From an uncultured Bacilli bacterium (GTDB taxonomy: Bacteria > Bacillota_I > Bacilli_A > RF39 > UBA660), in assembly GCA_934130165.1 (NCBI GenBank), contig CAKOXO010000006.1, positions 1 to 64,000 of the forward strand: a stretch of 64,000 nt of DNA. The letters run 5' to 3'. The notes beneath the pieces were generated by a model that searched no databases, was not told the DNA's origin, and saw nothing but the letters and a program-made list of their open reading frames with translations. A program made the translations under genes and the position numbers. Positions within the stretch are counted from its first letter, which is position 1. Each line of letters begins with the position of its first letter. Positions 41,096 through 49,953 of the stretch are shown in pieces.

Positions 41096-42634
41096 TTAGT
41101 ACCCTTTATGTTTATTATCTATTAACATCCTAATAAGTAACCAACTAGATAATAAAATTATGAATATTATAAATATAAATTGTACTGATGGATTATCTAT
41201 GAAACTTGTTGCAATAATTAAACATCCATCTATAAATCCAATAATAAGTTCATGGACTAGCATCTCTAATTTATCAACTTGCCTAGAAGAATCACTTAAT
41301 TCCATATTAAATTTAAAACTACCATCTTTAATAGATTTTAATACATCTTCTAAATCTGTTGGTATATCTACTATACTCTTACCACTTTTATATATTTTTT
41401 TACCTACTTTTTTTATCATATCTTTAGATGAAAAACTACTTACTTCTTCTTCTAAAACATGGGTAGATAAAACTTGAAATAAATTAATTGATGGATCAAG
41501 TTTTTCTAAAACTCCTTCAAGTATTGTAATCCCTCTTATTAACATAGTAACATCATGATCTAATATTAAATTATTTTGTTGAAGCATTTTAAACATATCT
41601 GTAATAAACTTTTTAGTATCAATATTATCTAAACTAGTACTTCCAAACTCACATAAAATATTTTTAACATCATTTTCTAAATTATTTTTAGAAAACTCTT
41701 TTGTGGATGTTGACATTGAAACTAATATATTGGCTACTTCCTTATAGTCTTCTAAAATTATTCTTTTCATACACTCTTTTAAAAGATTTCTATTTTTGTA
41801 ACTTAAAACTCCAACCATTCCCCAGTCTAGGAAAATAATCTTATCATCAGAGATTATAATATTATCAGGATGTGGGTCTGCATGAAACATACCATCATCT
41901 AATGCTTGTTTTATATAATTATCGCTTAATATAGAAGCAATTAAAGATAAATCATACTCATTACGAAGCATTTCTAAATCATCTATTTTAACACCTTTAA
42001 CCTCTTCCATAACAATAGTTGAAGTGGTAGTTAATTCATTATAAATATATGGTACAGATACATAAGAGTTATTGTTTTTTTCTGCAAATTTAAATACATG
42101 TTCTACTTCTTTAGTAAAATCTAATTCTTCTTTTGTTACTTCATATATCTCGTCTAATGCTTTATCTAAATCCATTATTGTAATAAAATGATTTATATGA
42201 GTTATATCGATTGCTTTTTTTAATAGTTCAATATCTGTTTTTATTTTTTCATCTATGTTAAGCCTCTTAATTTTTATTACAACATTTTCGCCATTTTTCA
42301 ACTTTGCTCTATGAACTTCTGCAATTGATGCAGAACCTATTACATTCTTATCAACAAATGAAAAAACATTCTTGTAATTATCATAAGCACTATTTAGTAC
42401 ATCTTCTACCTCATTAAATGGCATTGGCAAAACATCTCCACGTAACTTGCCTAGCTCCTTACAGTATTCCATAGGTAAAAAGTCTGCTCTCATAGATAAG
42501 ATTTGTCCTATTTTAATAAATGTAGAACCTAAATTTTCTATAGTTTTTCTAACATTTAGAGGAGAATGATCACTAACTATATTACTATCTTTTATTATTT
42601 TAATTATTTCATTAAGTCTTTCCTTTTTATTCAT
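41096..42634 (-). CDS. UbiB/AarF-type atypical kinase
   Basis: A 512-residue ABC1/ADCK/UbiB family protein. Typical motifs are LGSTFIKIGQILSMRADFLP (the KxGQ motif), VIGSASIAEVHRAKLKNG (the Ala-rich loop), VVIKIKR, DGMFHADPHPDNIIIS (catalytic loop) and FLDWGMVG (DFG-like). Two C-terminal membrane helices end the protein (about 465-505). In other bacteria the family supports quinone or lipid metabolism; its role in Bacilli is unclear. It is transcribed alone. Confidence 0.9.
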   Translation of the reverse strand: MNKKERLNEIIKIIKDSNIVSDHSPLNVRKTIENLGSTFIKIGQILSMRADFLPMEYCKELGKLRGDVLPMPFNEVEDVLNSAYDNYKNVFSFVDKNVIGSASIAEVHRAKLKNGENVVIKIKRLNIDEKIKTDIELLKKAIDITHINHFITIMDLDKALDEIYEVTKEELDFTKEVEHVFKFAEKNNNSYVSVPYIYNELTTTSTIVMEEVKGVKIDDLEMLRNEYDLSLIASILSDNYIKQALDDGMFHADPHPDNIIISDDKIIFLDWGMVGVLSYKNRNLLKECMKRIILEDYKEVANILVSMSTSTKEFSKNNLENDVKNILCEFGSTSLDNIDTKKFITDMFKMLQQNNLILDHDVTMLIRGITILEGVLEKLDPSINLFQVLSTHVLEEEVSSFSSKDMIKKVGKKIYKSGKSIVDIPTDLEDVLKSIKDGSFKFNMELSDSSRQVDKLEMLVHELIIGFIDGCLIIATSFIDNPSVQFIFIIFIILLSSWLLIRMLIDNKHKGY

Positions 42635-42715
42635 ATAGCATCACCTATCATAAATTATAGCATTAATGATTACTAATGTAAATAAAGGTCTAACTAATTA
42701 ATTTTAGGACATAGT

Positions 42716-42749
42716 AAAAAATAAAAATACTACATAATGCAGTATTTTT
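42716..42749 (-). terminator. Terminator of the LOG-glyS operon
   Basis: The stem AAAAATACT/AGTATTTTT is followed on the minus strand by TATTTTTTAC. Confidence 0.8.
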
Positions 42750-42757
42750 ACTCATAT

Positions 42758-44134
42758 TTAAAACCTTATTTTATCTTTTATATAATCAGCTACTTCATCT
42801 AAATTCAAAGTAATTTGTTCCATTGTATCTCTATCTCTTATTGTTACTGTATTATTATTAATTGTTTCATCATCTATTGTTATACAGTATGGAGTTCCAC
42901 AAGCATCACTTCTTCTATATCTTTTACCAATACTACCCGCTTCATCATAACTACACATAAAATATTTAGATAGTAAATCATATACTTCTCCTGCTTTTTC
43001 TCCATGATATTTTTTAGCGAGTGGCAAAATTGATACTTTGTATGGTGCTAAAGCTGGATGAATTTTTAAAACTTCCCTAGTATCATTTTCAAGTTCTTCA
43101 ACAGTATAACTATCTGCTAAAATTGCAAGTAACAATCTATCTACTCCTACTGATGGTTCTATAACATATGGAATATATTTTTCATTTGTCTCAGGATCTA
43201 AATACTTAAGTTCTTTTTTTGAATGTTCTTCATGTACACTTAAGTCATAATTAGTTCTATCAGCAACTCCCCATAGTTCGCCCCATCCCATTGGATAGTT
43301 ATATTCAATATCAGTAGTAGCAGCACTATAAAATACTAATTCATCTTTTTCATGATCTCTATATCTTAAATTTTCTTCCTTTAATCCTAAACTCTTTAAA
43401 AAGTTAAGACAGTAATTTTTCCAATAATCAAACCATTCCAAGTCAGTACCTGGTTTGCAGAAGAATTCCAATTCCATTTGTTCAAATTCTCTAGTTCTAA
43501 ATATAAAGTTTCCAGGGGTAATTTCATTTCTAAAAGCTTTACCTACTTGACCAATACCAAATGGCAATTTTGCTCTCATAGAACGGTAAACATTAGAAAA
43601 GTTTACAAATATACCTTGAGCAGTTTCTCCTCTTAAATATACTTTACTTTGACTATCATTAGTAACACCCATATGTGTTTCAAATAATAGGTTGAATTGT
43701 CTAATAGATGTAAAATCACTCTTACCACAATTAGGACAACAAATATTATTATCTTTAATAAATTTTTCTAATTTTTCATTATCCCAACCGTCACCTGTTT
43801 CTTCTCCTTTGGTAAATTCCTCAATTAATTTATCTGCACGATGACGAGTTTTACAACTTTTACAATCAATTAGTGGATCAGAGAAACTTGCAACATGTCC
43901 ACTAGCAACCCATACTTCTGGATTCATAAGAATAGCAGCATCAAGTCCATAGTTATATCTATTTTCTTGAATAAATTTTTTATGCCAAGCCTTTTTTACG
44001 TTTTCTTTTAACTCTTTTCCTAAAGGTCCATAATCCCAAGTATTAGCAAGTCCTCCATATATTTCGCTTCCTTGAAATATATATCCATATTGTTTGCAGT
44101 AATTTACTAATTTTTCCATAGTTAGTTTTTCCAT
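42758..44134 (-). CDS. glyS: Glycyl-tRNA synthetase (alpha2 type)
   Basis: A 458-residue class II synthetase of the dimeric form found in eukaryotes, archaea and some Bacillota including Mollicutes. Motifs: IYGGLANTWDYGPLGKELKE near the start, a zinc-type pair (CKSCKTRH, CCPNCGK), motif 2 FRNEITPGNFIFRTREFEQM, and motif 3 PSVGVDRLLLAIL. The C-terminal anticodon domain has APYKVSILPLAKKYH. The gene follows recO and yqzL as glyQS does in B. subtilis. It overlaps the end of the LOG gene by 13 bases, and both are downstream of a short T-box leader. Confidence 0.95.
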   Translation of the reverse strand: MEKLTMEKLVNYCKQYGYIFQGSEIYGGLANTWDYGPLGKELKENVKKAWHKKFIQENRYNYGLDAAILMNPEVWVASGHVASFSDPLIDCKSCKTRHRADKLIEEFTKGEETGDGWDNEKLEKFIKDNNICCPNCGKSDFTSIRQFNLLFETHMGVTNDSQSKVYLRGETAQGIFVNFSNVYRSMRAKLPFGIGQVGKAFRNEITPGNFIFRTREFEQMELEFFCKPGTDLEWFDYWKNYCLNFLKSLGLKEENLRYRDHEKDELVFYSAATTDIEYNYPMGWGELWGVADRTNYDLSVHEEHSKKELKYLDPETNEKYIPYVIEPSVGVDRLLLAILADSYTVEELENDTREVLKIHPALAPYKVSILPLAKKYHGEKAGEVYDLLSKYFMCSYDEAGSIGKRYRRSDACGTPYCITIDDETINNNTVTIRDRDTMEQITLNLDEVADYIKDKIRF

Positions 44135-44673
44135 AATTTTATCTCCTTTTCTATTAATTTTATAATATCTTCCATCCTACTTTCGATATTAACATATTCA
44201 CCTATGCTTTTCTTTACAAGTTTCTTCTCATACAACCAGTACAACTCTTTAATAATTGGGGTATAAAAGAAATCATCATTATATAATATCAGTAGTTTGT
44301 TATCCTCTTTTGTTCTGTGTTCCTCTATAGATGAAAATAGTTCTGTATATGTACCAATTCCCCCTGGTAAAAATAACATAATATCACTTTTATTATAAAT
44401 TTCTCTCATTCTATCCATTGATGTTTCTACTAGTACTTCGTTATCCAACTCTAAATCATCGAGCTGATCTTTATAAAGATTTAGCGTGATGCCAGTTACT
44501 TTTTTATTGTTATCTTTAAATATTTCATAGCACTTTCCCATAAGACCATTATGATATGCTCCAAAAACTAAATTAACATCTTTTATTTTAGCTATTTCAT
44601 TTATTAAAGATAAACTATTCTTATTAAAACTATCATCAATATCTTCAGAAGCACATCCAATAAAAATATTCAT
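44122..44673 (-). CDS. LOG-family (lysine decarboxylase-like) nucleotide hydrolase
   Basis: A 183-residue Rossmann-like protein of the LOG/TIGR00730 type. The motif LPGGIGTYTELFSSIEEH is the PGGxGTxxE signature, and LVFGAYHNGLMGKCYEIF the N-terminal nucleotide-binding part. In other organisms such proteins release nucleobases from nucleoside monophosphates. The start is ATG 44673 after AGGAGGGATGAT, directly behind the T-box terminator; an upstream extension would overlap the leader. It precedes glyS in the same transcript, so it should respond to uncharged tRNA-Gly. Confidence 0.82.
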   Translation of the reverse strand: MNIFIGCASEDIDDSFNKNSLSLINEIAKIKDVNLVFGAYHNGLMGKCYEIFKDNNKKVTGITLNLYKDQLDDLELDNEVLVETSMDRMREIYNKSDIMLFLPGGIGTYTELFSSIEEHRTKEDNKLLILYNDDFFYTPIIKELYWLYEKKLVKKSIGEYVNIESRMEDIIKLIEKEIKLWKN

Positions 44674-44687
44674 ATCATCCCTCCTAA

Positions 44688-44807
44688 AAATAAAAAACTT
44701 CCAGAAATACTGTAAGGACGAATTACTCCGCGGTTCCACCTTACTTATTCTAGAAGAATCACTTTAACTATACTGCTCGAGGTTTCCAAGCCCCTTCATC
44801 ACAACTT
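44688..44807 (-). promoter_or_regulatory. Compact T-box leader, probably glycine-specific
   Basis: On the minus strand the antiterminator TAAGGTGGAACCGCGGAG is a clear T-box sequence. The terminator pairs CTTCTAGAA with TTTCTGGAAG ahead of six T. From the predicted start (about 44807) only about 50 bases precede the antiterminator region. They contain GAAGGGGCTTGGAAACC, with a Gly codon (GGC at 44792-44790) as the likely specifier. Common stem I elements (GA-rich motif, long apical loop) are absent. Confidence 0.85.
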
Positions 44808-44813
44808 AAAAAT

Positions 44814-44842
44814 ATAATACTAAAATATATATATTTAGTCAA
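44814..44842 (-). promoter_or_regulatory. Promoter of the T-box-LOG-glyS operon
   Basis: On the minus strand TTGACT (44842-44837), a 17-base spacer and TATTAT (44819-44814). The -35 abuts the recO stop codon, so the whole leader must fit in the short gap. Confidence 0.75.
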
Positions 44843-45586
44843 CTACACTTGCTCTATTTTTTCTAATTCTTTTAAAAATTTCTTACTTTTTAAATATAGA
44901 CCTGTATATCTATCATAATAATCATCTAAAAAGAAATTTATTTCCTTAAGAGTTTTTGAAGAAACTTCTAACTTAGTAATATTTTCTATATCAACATAAT
45001 AAAACATTCTAATTAATTTAATTGCTTTATCACTTACCATGCCTTCATTAGTATAACAATTAGCACAAATATAACCACCTGCATTAGAATTTAAGGTTAC
45101 AATATTTTTAGTGCTACCACAGTAACAGCAACCATCTATAGAAGGTTTTACACCCAAGTAATCTAGTAACTTTAATTCTAAGATACTCATAAGAATATGT
45201 GGATCAAAGCCATCTTCTATTTTTAATAATACTGCTTTTAATAATGGAAAAAGATTTTCTTCCTCATTTTGTCTAGAAACTTGACTTACTAAATCAATTA
45301 TATATGATGCATATGATATTTTTTTTAAATCCATTAACGTATTATTAAAGGAATTAATTACATCAACACTAATTAATGTAGATAATCCATTTTCTTTATA
45401 ATAAATATGAAATTTAGCATATATCATTTTTCTACTAACAGCTCTAAGTTTGTTTTTAATATTCCTGCATCCCTTAGATATAACACCTATTACTTTATAT
45501 TCTTTAGTCAAAATATTTAAAATTTTACTTGATTCGCTATAATTAGTTTCACTTAAAACAATACCTTCTACTTCTTCTATTTTCAT
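44843..45586 (-). CDS. recO: DNA repair protein RecO
   Basis: A 247-residue recombination mediator that works with RecR and RecF to load RecA. N-terminal OB fold (EEVEGIVLSETNYSESSKIL, NILTKEYKVIGVISKGCRN) and a C-terminal helical domain with a zinc finger (CCYCGSTKNI, GGYICANC). Length is normal. It follows yqzL as in B. subtilis. Confidence 0.93.
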   Translation of the reverse strand: MKIEEVEGIVLSETNYSESSKILNILTKEYKVIGVISKGCRNIKNKLRAVSRKMIYAKFHIYYKENGLSTLISVDVINSFNNTLMDLKKISYASYIIDLVSQVSRQNEEENLFPLLKAVLLKIEDGFDPHILMSILELKLLDYLGVKPSIDGCCYCGSTKNIVTLNSNAGGYICANCYTNEGMVSDKAIKLIRMFYYVDIENITKLEVSSKTLKEINFFLDDYYDRYTGLYLKSKKFLKELEKIEQV

Positions 45587-45590
45587 AAAC

Positions 45591-45677
45591 TCACTTCTCT
45601 TGTTCGCTTTTTTTTAATAAAATATAATACTTGATATCTCCAGTTTCTTTAAATAATTTCCATATTACATCATTCAT
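45591..45677 (-). CDS. yqzL: YqzL-like small protein, 28 residues
   Basis: The reading frame MNDVIWKLFKETGDIKYYIL plus LKKSEQEK fits the YqzL pattern (a WKxFxxTGxIxxYLxxK core). It sits between era and recO, exactly where B. subtilis yqzL lies. It is shorter than the 47-residue B. subtilis protein. AGAGGTGATTTT precedes the ATG and the recO ATG follows four bases after its stop. The function of the family is unknown. Confidence 0.85.
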   Translation of the reverse strand: MNDVIWKLFKETGDIKYYILLKKSEQEK

Positions 45678-45678
45678 A

Positions 45679-45708
45679 AAATCACCTCTACTAATATAGT
45701 GGTGATTT
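45679..45708 (-). promoter_or_regulatory. Hairpin covering the yqzL ribosome site
   Basis: Between era and yqzL the arms AAATCACC and GGTGATTT (plus ACT/AGT inside) pair. The GGTGAT of the right arm on the minus strand is the yqzL ribosome site. There is no T run, so this is better read as a translational gate or RNA-processing site than a terminator. Confidence 0.45.
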
Positions 45709-45718
45709 ATTTATTTTT

Positions 45719-46606
45719 TTATTCATCTTCTTCTATTCCCAATTCTTGAAAATACTTAACCTCATCTCTCCAATTTTTTAAAGTTTTAACGTATGTTTCT
45801 AAATATACTTTCTTACCTAGAAATTCTTCCATATCAATTCTTGCTCTTTTTCCTACCTCTTTAAGCATAGAGCCATTCTTACCAATAATTATTTTTTTGA
45901 TATTATCTCTATCTACTACAATTAATACTTGAATATGGACAACATTATCATCTTCTTCATAATTTTCTACATAACAGGTTACAGTATGTGGAATTTCTTC
46001 TCTAGTTAATTCAAGTATTTTTTCCCTAACTAATTCTGCCATTATAAACCTTGTTGAAACATTAGTTAAATCTTCTTCTGAAAAGATTCTGTCTCCATCA
46101 TCTAAATATTTTTTAATACAATCAATTAAAACATTGACATTATCATTTTTCATAGCTGATATTGGAATTATTTCAGCAAAATCATATAATTTTTGTAATT
46201 CATTAATTTTTTCTAATAATTTTTCTTTATTTTTAATTTTATCTATCTTATTTAAAAGTAAAAATACTGGAACATTTTTATTTTTAATCTTTTCTAAAAC
46301 AAAGTTATCTCCTTTTCCAAATCCTTTATCAATATCAACTAAAAATAATATTACATCTACTCCTTCAGTATTATTATAAGCTTTTTTATTCATTACGCTT
46401 CCAAGCTTATGAGTAGGTTTATGAATACCTGGAGTATCAACAAATACTATTTGAGAATCATCATCATTATATATACCTTGAATAATATTTCTAGTAGTAC
46501 CACTAACATTAGATGTTATAGCAAGTTTCATTCCTAATAAATTATTTAAAAGAGTACTCTTTCCTACATTAGGTCTTCCAACTAGACTAACAAAACCACA
46601 CTTCAT
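45719..46606 (-). CDS. era: GTPase Era
   Basis: A 295-residue GTPase for 30S assembly. G1 GRPNVGKSTLLNNLLGMK, G2/G3 TSNVSGTTRNIIQG and FVDTPGIHKPTHKLG, G4 LLNKIDK. A C-terminal KH domain carries ICVGKNG-type IIIGKNGSMLKEVGKRARID. It overlaps cdd by four bases. Confidence 0.96.
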   Translation of the reverse strand: MKCGFVSLVGRPNVGKSTLLNNLLGMKLAITSNVSGTTRNIIQGIYNDDDSQIVFVDTPGIHKPTHKLGSVMNKKAYNNTEGVDVILFLVDIDKGFGKGDNFVLEKIKNKNVPVFLLLNKIDKIKNKEKLLEKINELQKLYDFAEIIPISAMKNDNVNVLIDCIKKYLDDGDRIFSEEDLTNVSTRFIMAELVREKILELTREEIPHTVTCYVENYEEDDNVVHIQVLIVVDRDNIKKIIIGKNGSMLKEVGKRARIDMEEFLGKKVYLETYVKTLKNWRDEVKYFQELGIEEDE

Positions 46607-46989
46607 CGTAAATCCTCACTTCCAAATGGATATGGACATAACTCACTTACTGTATATTCCTTATACTCACCCGTAGTGCTATAACATCTAACTATTGCAT
46701 CCAAATCAAATAATTCAAAAATCATTTGTCTACAAACAAAGCATGGAGTTCCAATCTCCCCACTAGATACCATTACATTAATCTCTTTAAAGTCACCTTT
46801 TTTTACACCACTTGCTAAAGCTGAAAAAATTGCCACTCTCTCAGCACATGCTCCTGCACGATAACTTGCATCTTCTACATTAACACCAGAAAATTCTCTT
46901 CCATCTTTTGTAACAACTATTGCAGAAACTGGAAAATTTGAATATGGACTGTAACTATTTTTATGTAGGTTTAATAATTTTTCTTTCAT
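46603..46989 (-). CDS. cdd: Cytidine deaminase
   Basis: A 128-residue zinc deaminase converting cytidine to uridine. Motifs: YSPYSNFPVSAIV, ENASY-type NVEDASYRAGACAERVAIFS (catalytic Glu with first zinc Cys), and PCFVCRQMIFELF (the other two Cys). It lies between dgkA and era, overlapping both. Confidence 0.96.
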   Translation of the reverse strand: MKEKLLNLHKNSYSPYSNFPVSAIVVTKDGREFSGVNVEDASYRAGACAERVAIFSALASGVKKGDFKEINVMVSSGEIGTPCFVCRQMIFELFDLDAIVRCYSTTGEYKEYTVSELCPYPFGSEDLR

Positions 46990-47393
46990 AATAATCCTCC
47001 TATAAATACTATTATTTTAGGTACAAATATAATAAGACCTACTATAGCTGATATTATAGCCATAGCAAGTACACCGCTGCTGGCCATATCTTTAGCATTT
47101 TTAGCATATGGATTTATATCTGTTGTTATCATATCAACAATATTTTCTAAAGCTGTATTAAAAAATTCTGCCATTAAAACTAAACCTATTAAAATTAAAC
47201 ATACAAACCATTCTAAATTACTTATTTTAAATAAGAAACCAAATATTATTACTAAAACTGCCATTACTGTATGGATACGTAGGTTTTGCTCGGTCTTATA
47301 TGCAGTAGCAACTCCAGTAAACGCATATTTAAAACTATTTGTTAATCTTTTTTTATCAAGAATTTTCTTATTACCTTTTAATTTCGCATTCAT
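46986..47393 (-). CDS. dgkA: Undecaprenol/diacylglycerol kinase DgkA
   Basis: A 135-residue membrane kinase. The helical core has NSFKYAFTGVATAYKTEQNL (amphipathic start) and the signature AEFFNTALENIVDMI, with three membrane helices. In Gram-positives it phosphorylates undecaprenol. The ATG at 47393 follows AGGAGGAAGTACTTA, inside the end of ybeY (overlap 23 bases). Confidence 0.93.
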   Translation of the reverse strand: MNAKLKGNKKILDKKRLTNSFKYAFTGVATAYKTEQNLRIHTVMAVLVIIFGFLFKISNLEWFVCLILIGLVLMAEFFNTALENIVDMITTDINPYAKNAKDMASSGVLAMAIISAIVGLIIFVPKIIVFIGGLL

Positions 47394-47820
47394 TAAGTAC
47401 TTCCTCCTGTTTTCCAAACATTACTTTTTCATCTTCTTCATTCATGTGATCATATCCTAATAAATGATAGAAACCATGGACACCTAAAAAAATAAGTTCT
47501 CTTTTAAATGAATGACCATACTCCTTAGCTTGAAGATGAGCTTTATCTACTGAAATATAAATATCACCAAGAACTCTTTGTTCACTTGCATTAATTACCT
47601 CATCATCATCTTCTAATGCAAATGTTATAACATCAGTTTCTCTATCTATATTACGATAGTTTTTATTTAGTTCATGTATATAATCATTATTAACAATAAT
47701 AACATTAAACTCTACATTTTCTAATTTTTCTTTTTCTATTGCATGTTCTAATACTTTTTTTAATAAATCTAATTCCTTAATTTCTTCATCTGTTTGATTG
47801 AATATTCCTATTTTATTCAT
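47371..47820 (-). CDS. ybeY: Endoribonuclease YbeY
   Basis: A 149-residue metal-dependent RNase of 16S rRNA maturation. The zinc motif VHGFYHLLGYDHMNEED is the HGxLHxxGYDH signature with Phe-Tyr in place of the usual residues. ETDVITFALED and LGDIYISVDKA are also typical. Order ybeY-dgkA-cdd-era is the Bacillus one. Confidence 0.95.
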   Translation of the reverse strand: MNKIGIFNQTDEEIKELDLLKKVLEHAIEKEKLENVEFNVIIVNNDYIHELNKNYRNIDRETDVITFALEDDDEVINASEQRVLGDIYISVDKAHLQAKEYGHSFKRELIFLGVHGFYHLLGYDHMNEEDEKVMFGKQEEVLNECEIKR

Positions 47821-47865
47821 TTTCTATATTCCTTTCTAATTCTACTTTTATAAATATAATAAGTT

Positions 47866-48462
47866 CTATATCAATGTAATAACTCCTAATAGAATAATCA
47901 CTGCTACTATATCTAAAAATACTTCACTTTTCATAAAGTTTGGTAACTTATTCCATATTTTCCTAATTAAACTATATATATAAAAACCAATAGTACCACC
48001 TATAACATTTAAAATAATATCATCAATATCAAAAACCCTTCCAATAACCATTTGGACAACCTCTATAGATACTGATGCTATTAATGTTAGAATAAATGCC
48101 AAATATGGTTTCTTAATATCCAAATAATAACTTGCAAAAAGTCCAAACGGTAAAAATAAAATTACATTACCTAAAACATTCTTTAAAAATAGTCTGCTTC
48201 CAAAGTTATATCTAAATATTTCCCTAAATGGAACAAAGTTATTACTACTCCAAGTAACATCATCTTGAAAGGTAACTACTTGGAACAAGCATAATATATA
48301 TATTATAAATGATAACATTAACAATTCCTTATACAAGGTTAAATGTTTTCTATTCTTTATTAAGTAAGCAATTCTAAGTGATACTAAAACCACAACAGAA
48401 ATTATTACCATAGGCCAAGTCATATCTATTACACTTTGAATAGTTCTAGTTACTTGACTCAT
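47866..48462 (-). CDS. VanZ-family membrane protein
   Basis: A 198-residue membrane protein with five hydrophobic helices. The VanZ-type core NFVPFREIFRYNF, NVLGNVILFLPFGLFASYYL and FDIDDIILNVIGGTIGF is clear. The start is ATG 48462 after AAGGTGATAAGG, overlapping the end of yqfD. VanZ itself gives low-level teicoplanin resistance, but the many relatives have no known role. In B. subtilis phoH and yqfF occupy this position between yqfD and ybeY. Confidence 0.85.
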   Translation of the reverse strand: MSQVTRTIQSVIDMTWPMVIISVVVLVSLRIAYLIKNRKHLTLYKELLMLSFIIYILCLFQVVTFQDDVTWSSNNFVPFREIFRYNFGSRLFLKNVLGNVILFLPFGLFASYYLDIKKPYLAFILTLIASVSIEVVQMVIGRVFDIDDIILNVIGGTIGFYIYSLIRKIWNKLPNFMKSEVFLDIVAVIILLGVITLI

Positions 48463-49633
48463 CCTTATCACCTTCTATATCCTCTATTTTAATGTTTTCT
48501 ATATCTTCTATATCCCTAATATCCTCTTTCACTTTAAAAAACACTTCTACTATTATTCTACTATTTTTTTCAGTCTTTTTCAAAACTTTTTTAGAAATAA
48601 CACTACCATTTTTACCGATTTTATTTTTCAACTTATTATTTGCTATTTCTAAAGCATCCTTAGAAGCATTACTATAACCATATTTTTTATTAATTTCTTC
48701 TGTTTCATATATAGTTGTATAGTTAATACCAATTGGCAATAAGGTACTTCTAATTAAACTATTTCTTTTTAGACTGTATGTTTTATATTTATCTGAAAAA
48801 TCAAATAAAAATATACTATTATTTAAAAATTGTAATTCTATTTTCTTTTTGCTTTTACCAGTTTTATTAATAATGTGATATTTTTTTGGTAAATCTACAT
48901 CAACTTTATACCAAACCTCTCCAAAAACCTCACCATCTGCTTTAGTCTTTGAAACTACCTTATCATCTCTTTTAATAAAACCACTGATTAAGACTTCTCC
49001 CTTTTTTACATAATCATATTTTTTCTTTACTACCTCTCCTTTTGTAGCATTTATACTTAAAATCATTGCATCTTTACTAGCAACTATATTTTGACTTTTT
49101 AAATTTTCTTTTTTCTTGTTTTTAATACGTTCTTCTACTTTTACAACATATTTTGTACCTTGCCTTTCTATTTCTAACCATTCAATTCTTTCAGTCTCTT
49201 TTGCTAGAATTTTCTTTTTTATGTTTTCCTTTTCTTTATAACTAACTCTAAATCTATATTTTTTAATTCCATATTCATCTAAATCATTTAAAATTATTTG
49301 TCTTATCTCACTCTTTGAGTGTTCTACTTCTATATCAAATACAATATTAGATAAAACCTCAATTACTATAATACCTATAACAATAGATGTTATAAACCAA
49401 AAATATTTTTTGAAACTATTAATATACTTAATAAGTCCATACTCTTTAATGATTTCTATTTTATAGCTTGTCTTTATCTTCTTTATTTGCCCTAATCCAT
49501 CATCATCTACTATTATTATAGTATAATCATCACCTATTTTCACACTATAAAGAGAGATTTTTAATGTTATTAAATCTTTTACAAATCTCTTTGGACTTTT
49601 ACCTATTATTTTTAATTTATATCTATTATTCAT
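48446..49633 (-). CDS. yqfD: Sporulation protein YqfD
   Basis: A 395-residue stage IV-type sporulation protein. A soluble N-terminal part, one membrane helix (about 83-105), then an external region with SEIRQIILNDLDEYGIKKYR, GEVLISGFIKRDDKVVSKTK (the conserved strand pair) and a long Lys-rich C-terminus. The family is required for normal spore formation in Bacillus. It overlaps yqfC by eight bases. Confidence 0.92.
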   Translation of the reverse strand: MNNRYKLKIIGKSPKRFVKDLITLKISLYSVKIGDDYTIIIVDDDGLGQIKKIKTSYKIEIIKEYGLIKYINSFKKYFWFITSIVIGIIVIEVLSNIVFDIEVEHSKSEIRQIILNDLDEYGIKKYRFRVSYKEKENIKKKILAKETERIEWLEIERQGTKYVVKVEERIKNKKKENLKSQNIVASKDAMILSINATKGEVVKKKYDYVKKGEVLISGFIKRDDKVVSKTKADGEVFGEVWYKVDVDLPKKYHIINKTGKSKKKIELQFLNNSIFLFDFSDKYKTYSLKRNSLIRSTLLPIGINYTTIYETEEINKKYGYSNASKDALEIANNKLKNKIGKNGSVISKKVLKKTEKNSRIIVEVFFKVKEDIRDIEDIENIKIEDIEGDKDESSN

Positions 49634-49868
49634 TAAAATCTACCTCAATATTAGATACAACTCCACCAATTAAAACTTCATCATCTAACATCTTATTTAA
49701 AGATAATTTACTGCCTTTAATGATTACCCTACCTTTTTTTGTTAAAAAAGAAATTCTATCATCATCCAAAGAGATAATTTTCAAATAATTAATAATGTAA
49801 ATTCTATTTTCTAATACAGTAAGTCTAAATTCATCATCATTTATATATTCTTTTATACGATTAAACAT
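49626..49868 (-). CDS. yqfC: Sporulation protein YqfC (YabP/YqfC family)
   Basis: An 80-residue protein with NRIYIINYLKIISLDDDRIS and GRVIIKGSKLSLNKMLDDEV, the YabP/YqfC pattern. It is paired with yqfD in the usual order and translationally coupled to it. Sigma-E control is expected from Bacillus; a matching promoter was not resolved. Confidence 0.9.
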   Translation of the reverse strand: MFNRIKEYINDDEFRLTVLENRIYIINYLKIISLDDDRISFLTKKGRVIIKGSKLSLNKMLDDEVLIGGVVSNIEVDFNE

Positions 49869-49918
49869 AATATCACCTAATTAAGAATATGTTATTAGAT
49901 AATATTTAAGTATTTTTT

Positions 49919-49953
49919 AGAAAATAAAAATTGATAAATAATCTTATCAATTT
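49919..49953 (-). terminator. Terminator of yqeY
   Basis: The stem AAATTGATAA/TTATCAATTT around a six-base loop is followed by TTATTTTC on the minus strand, overlapping the yqeY stop. Confidence 0.7.
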
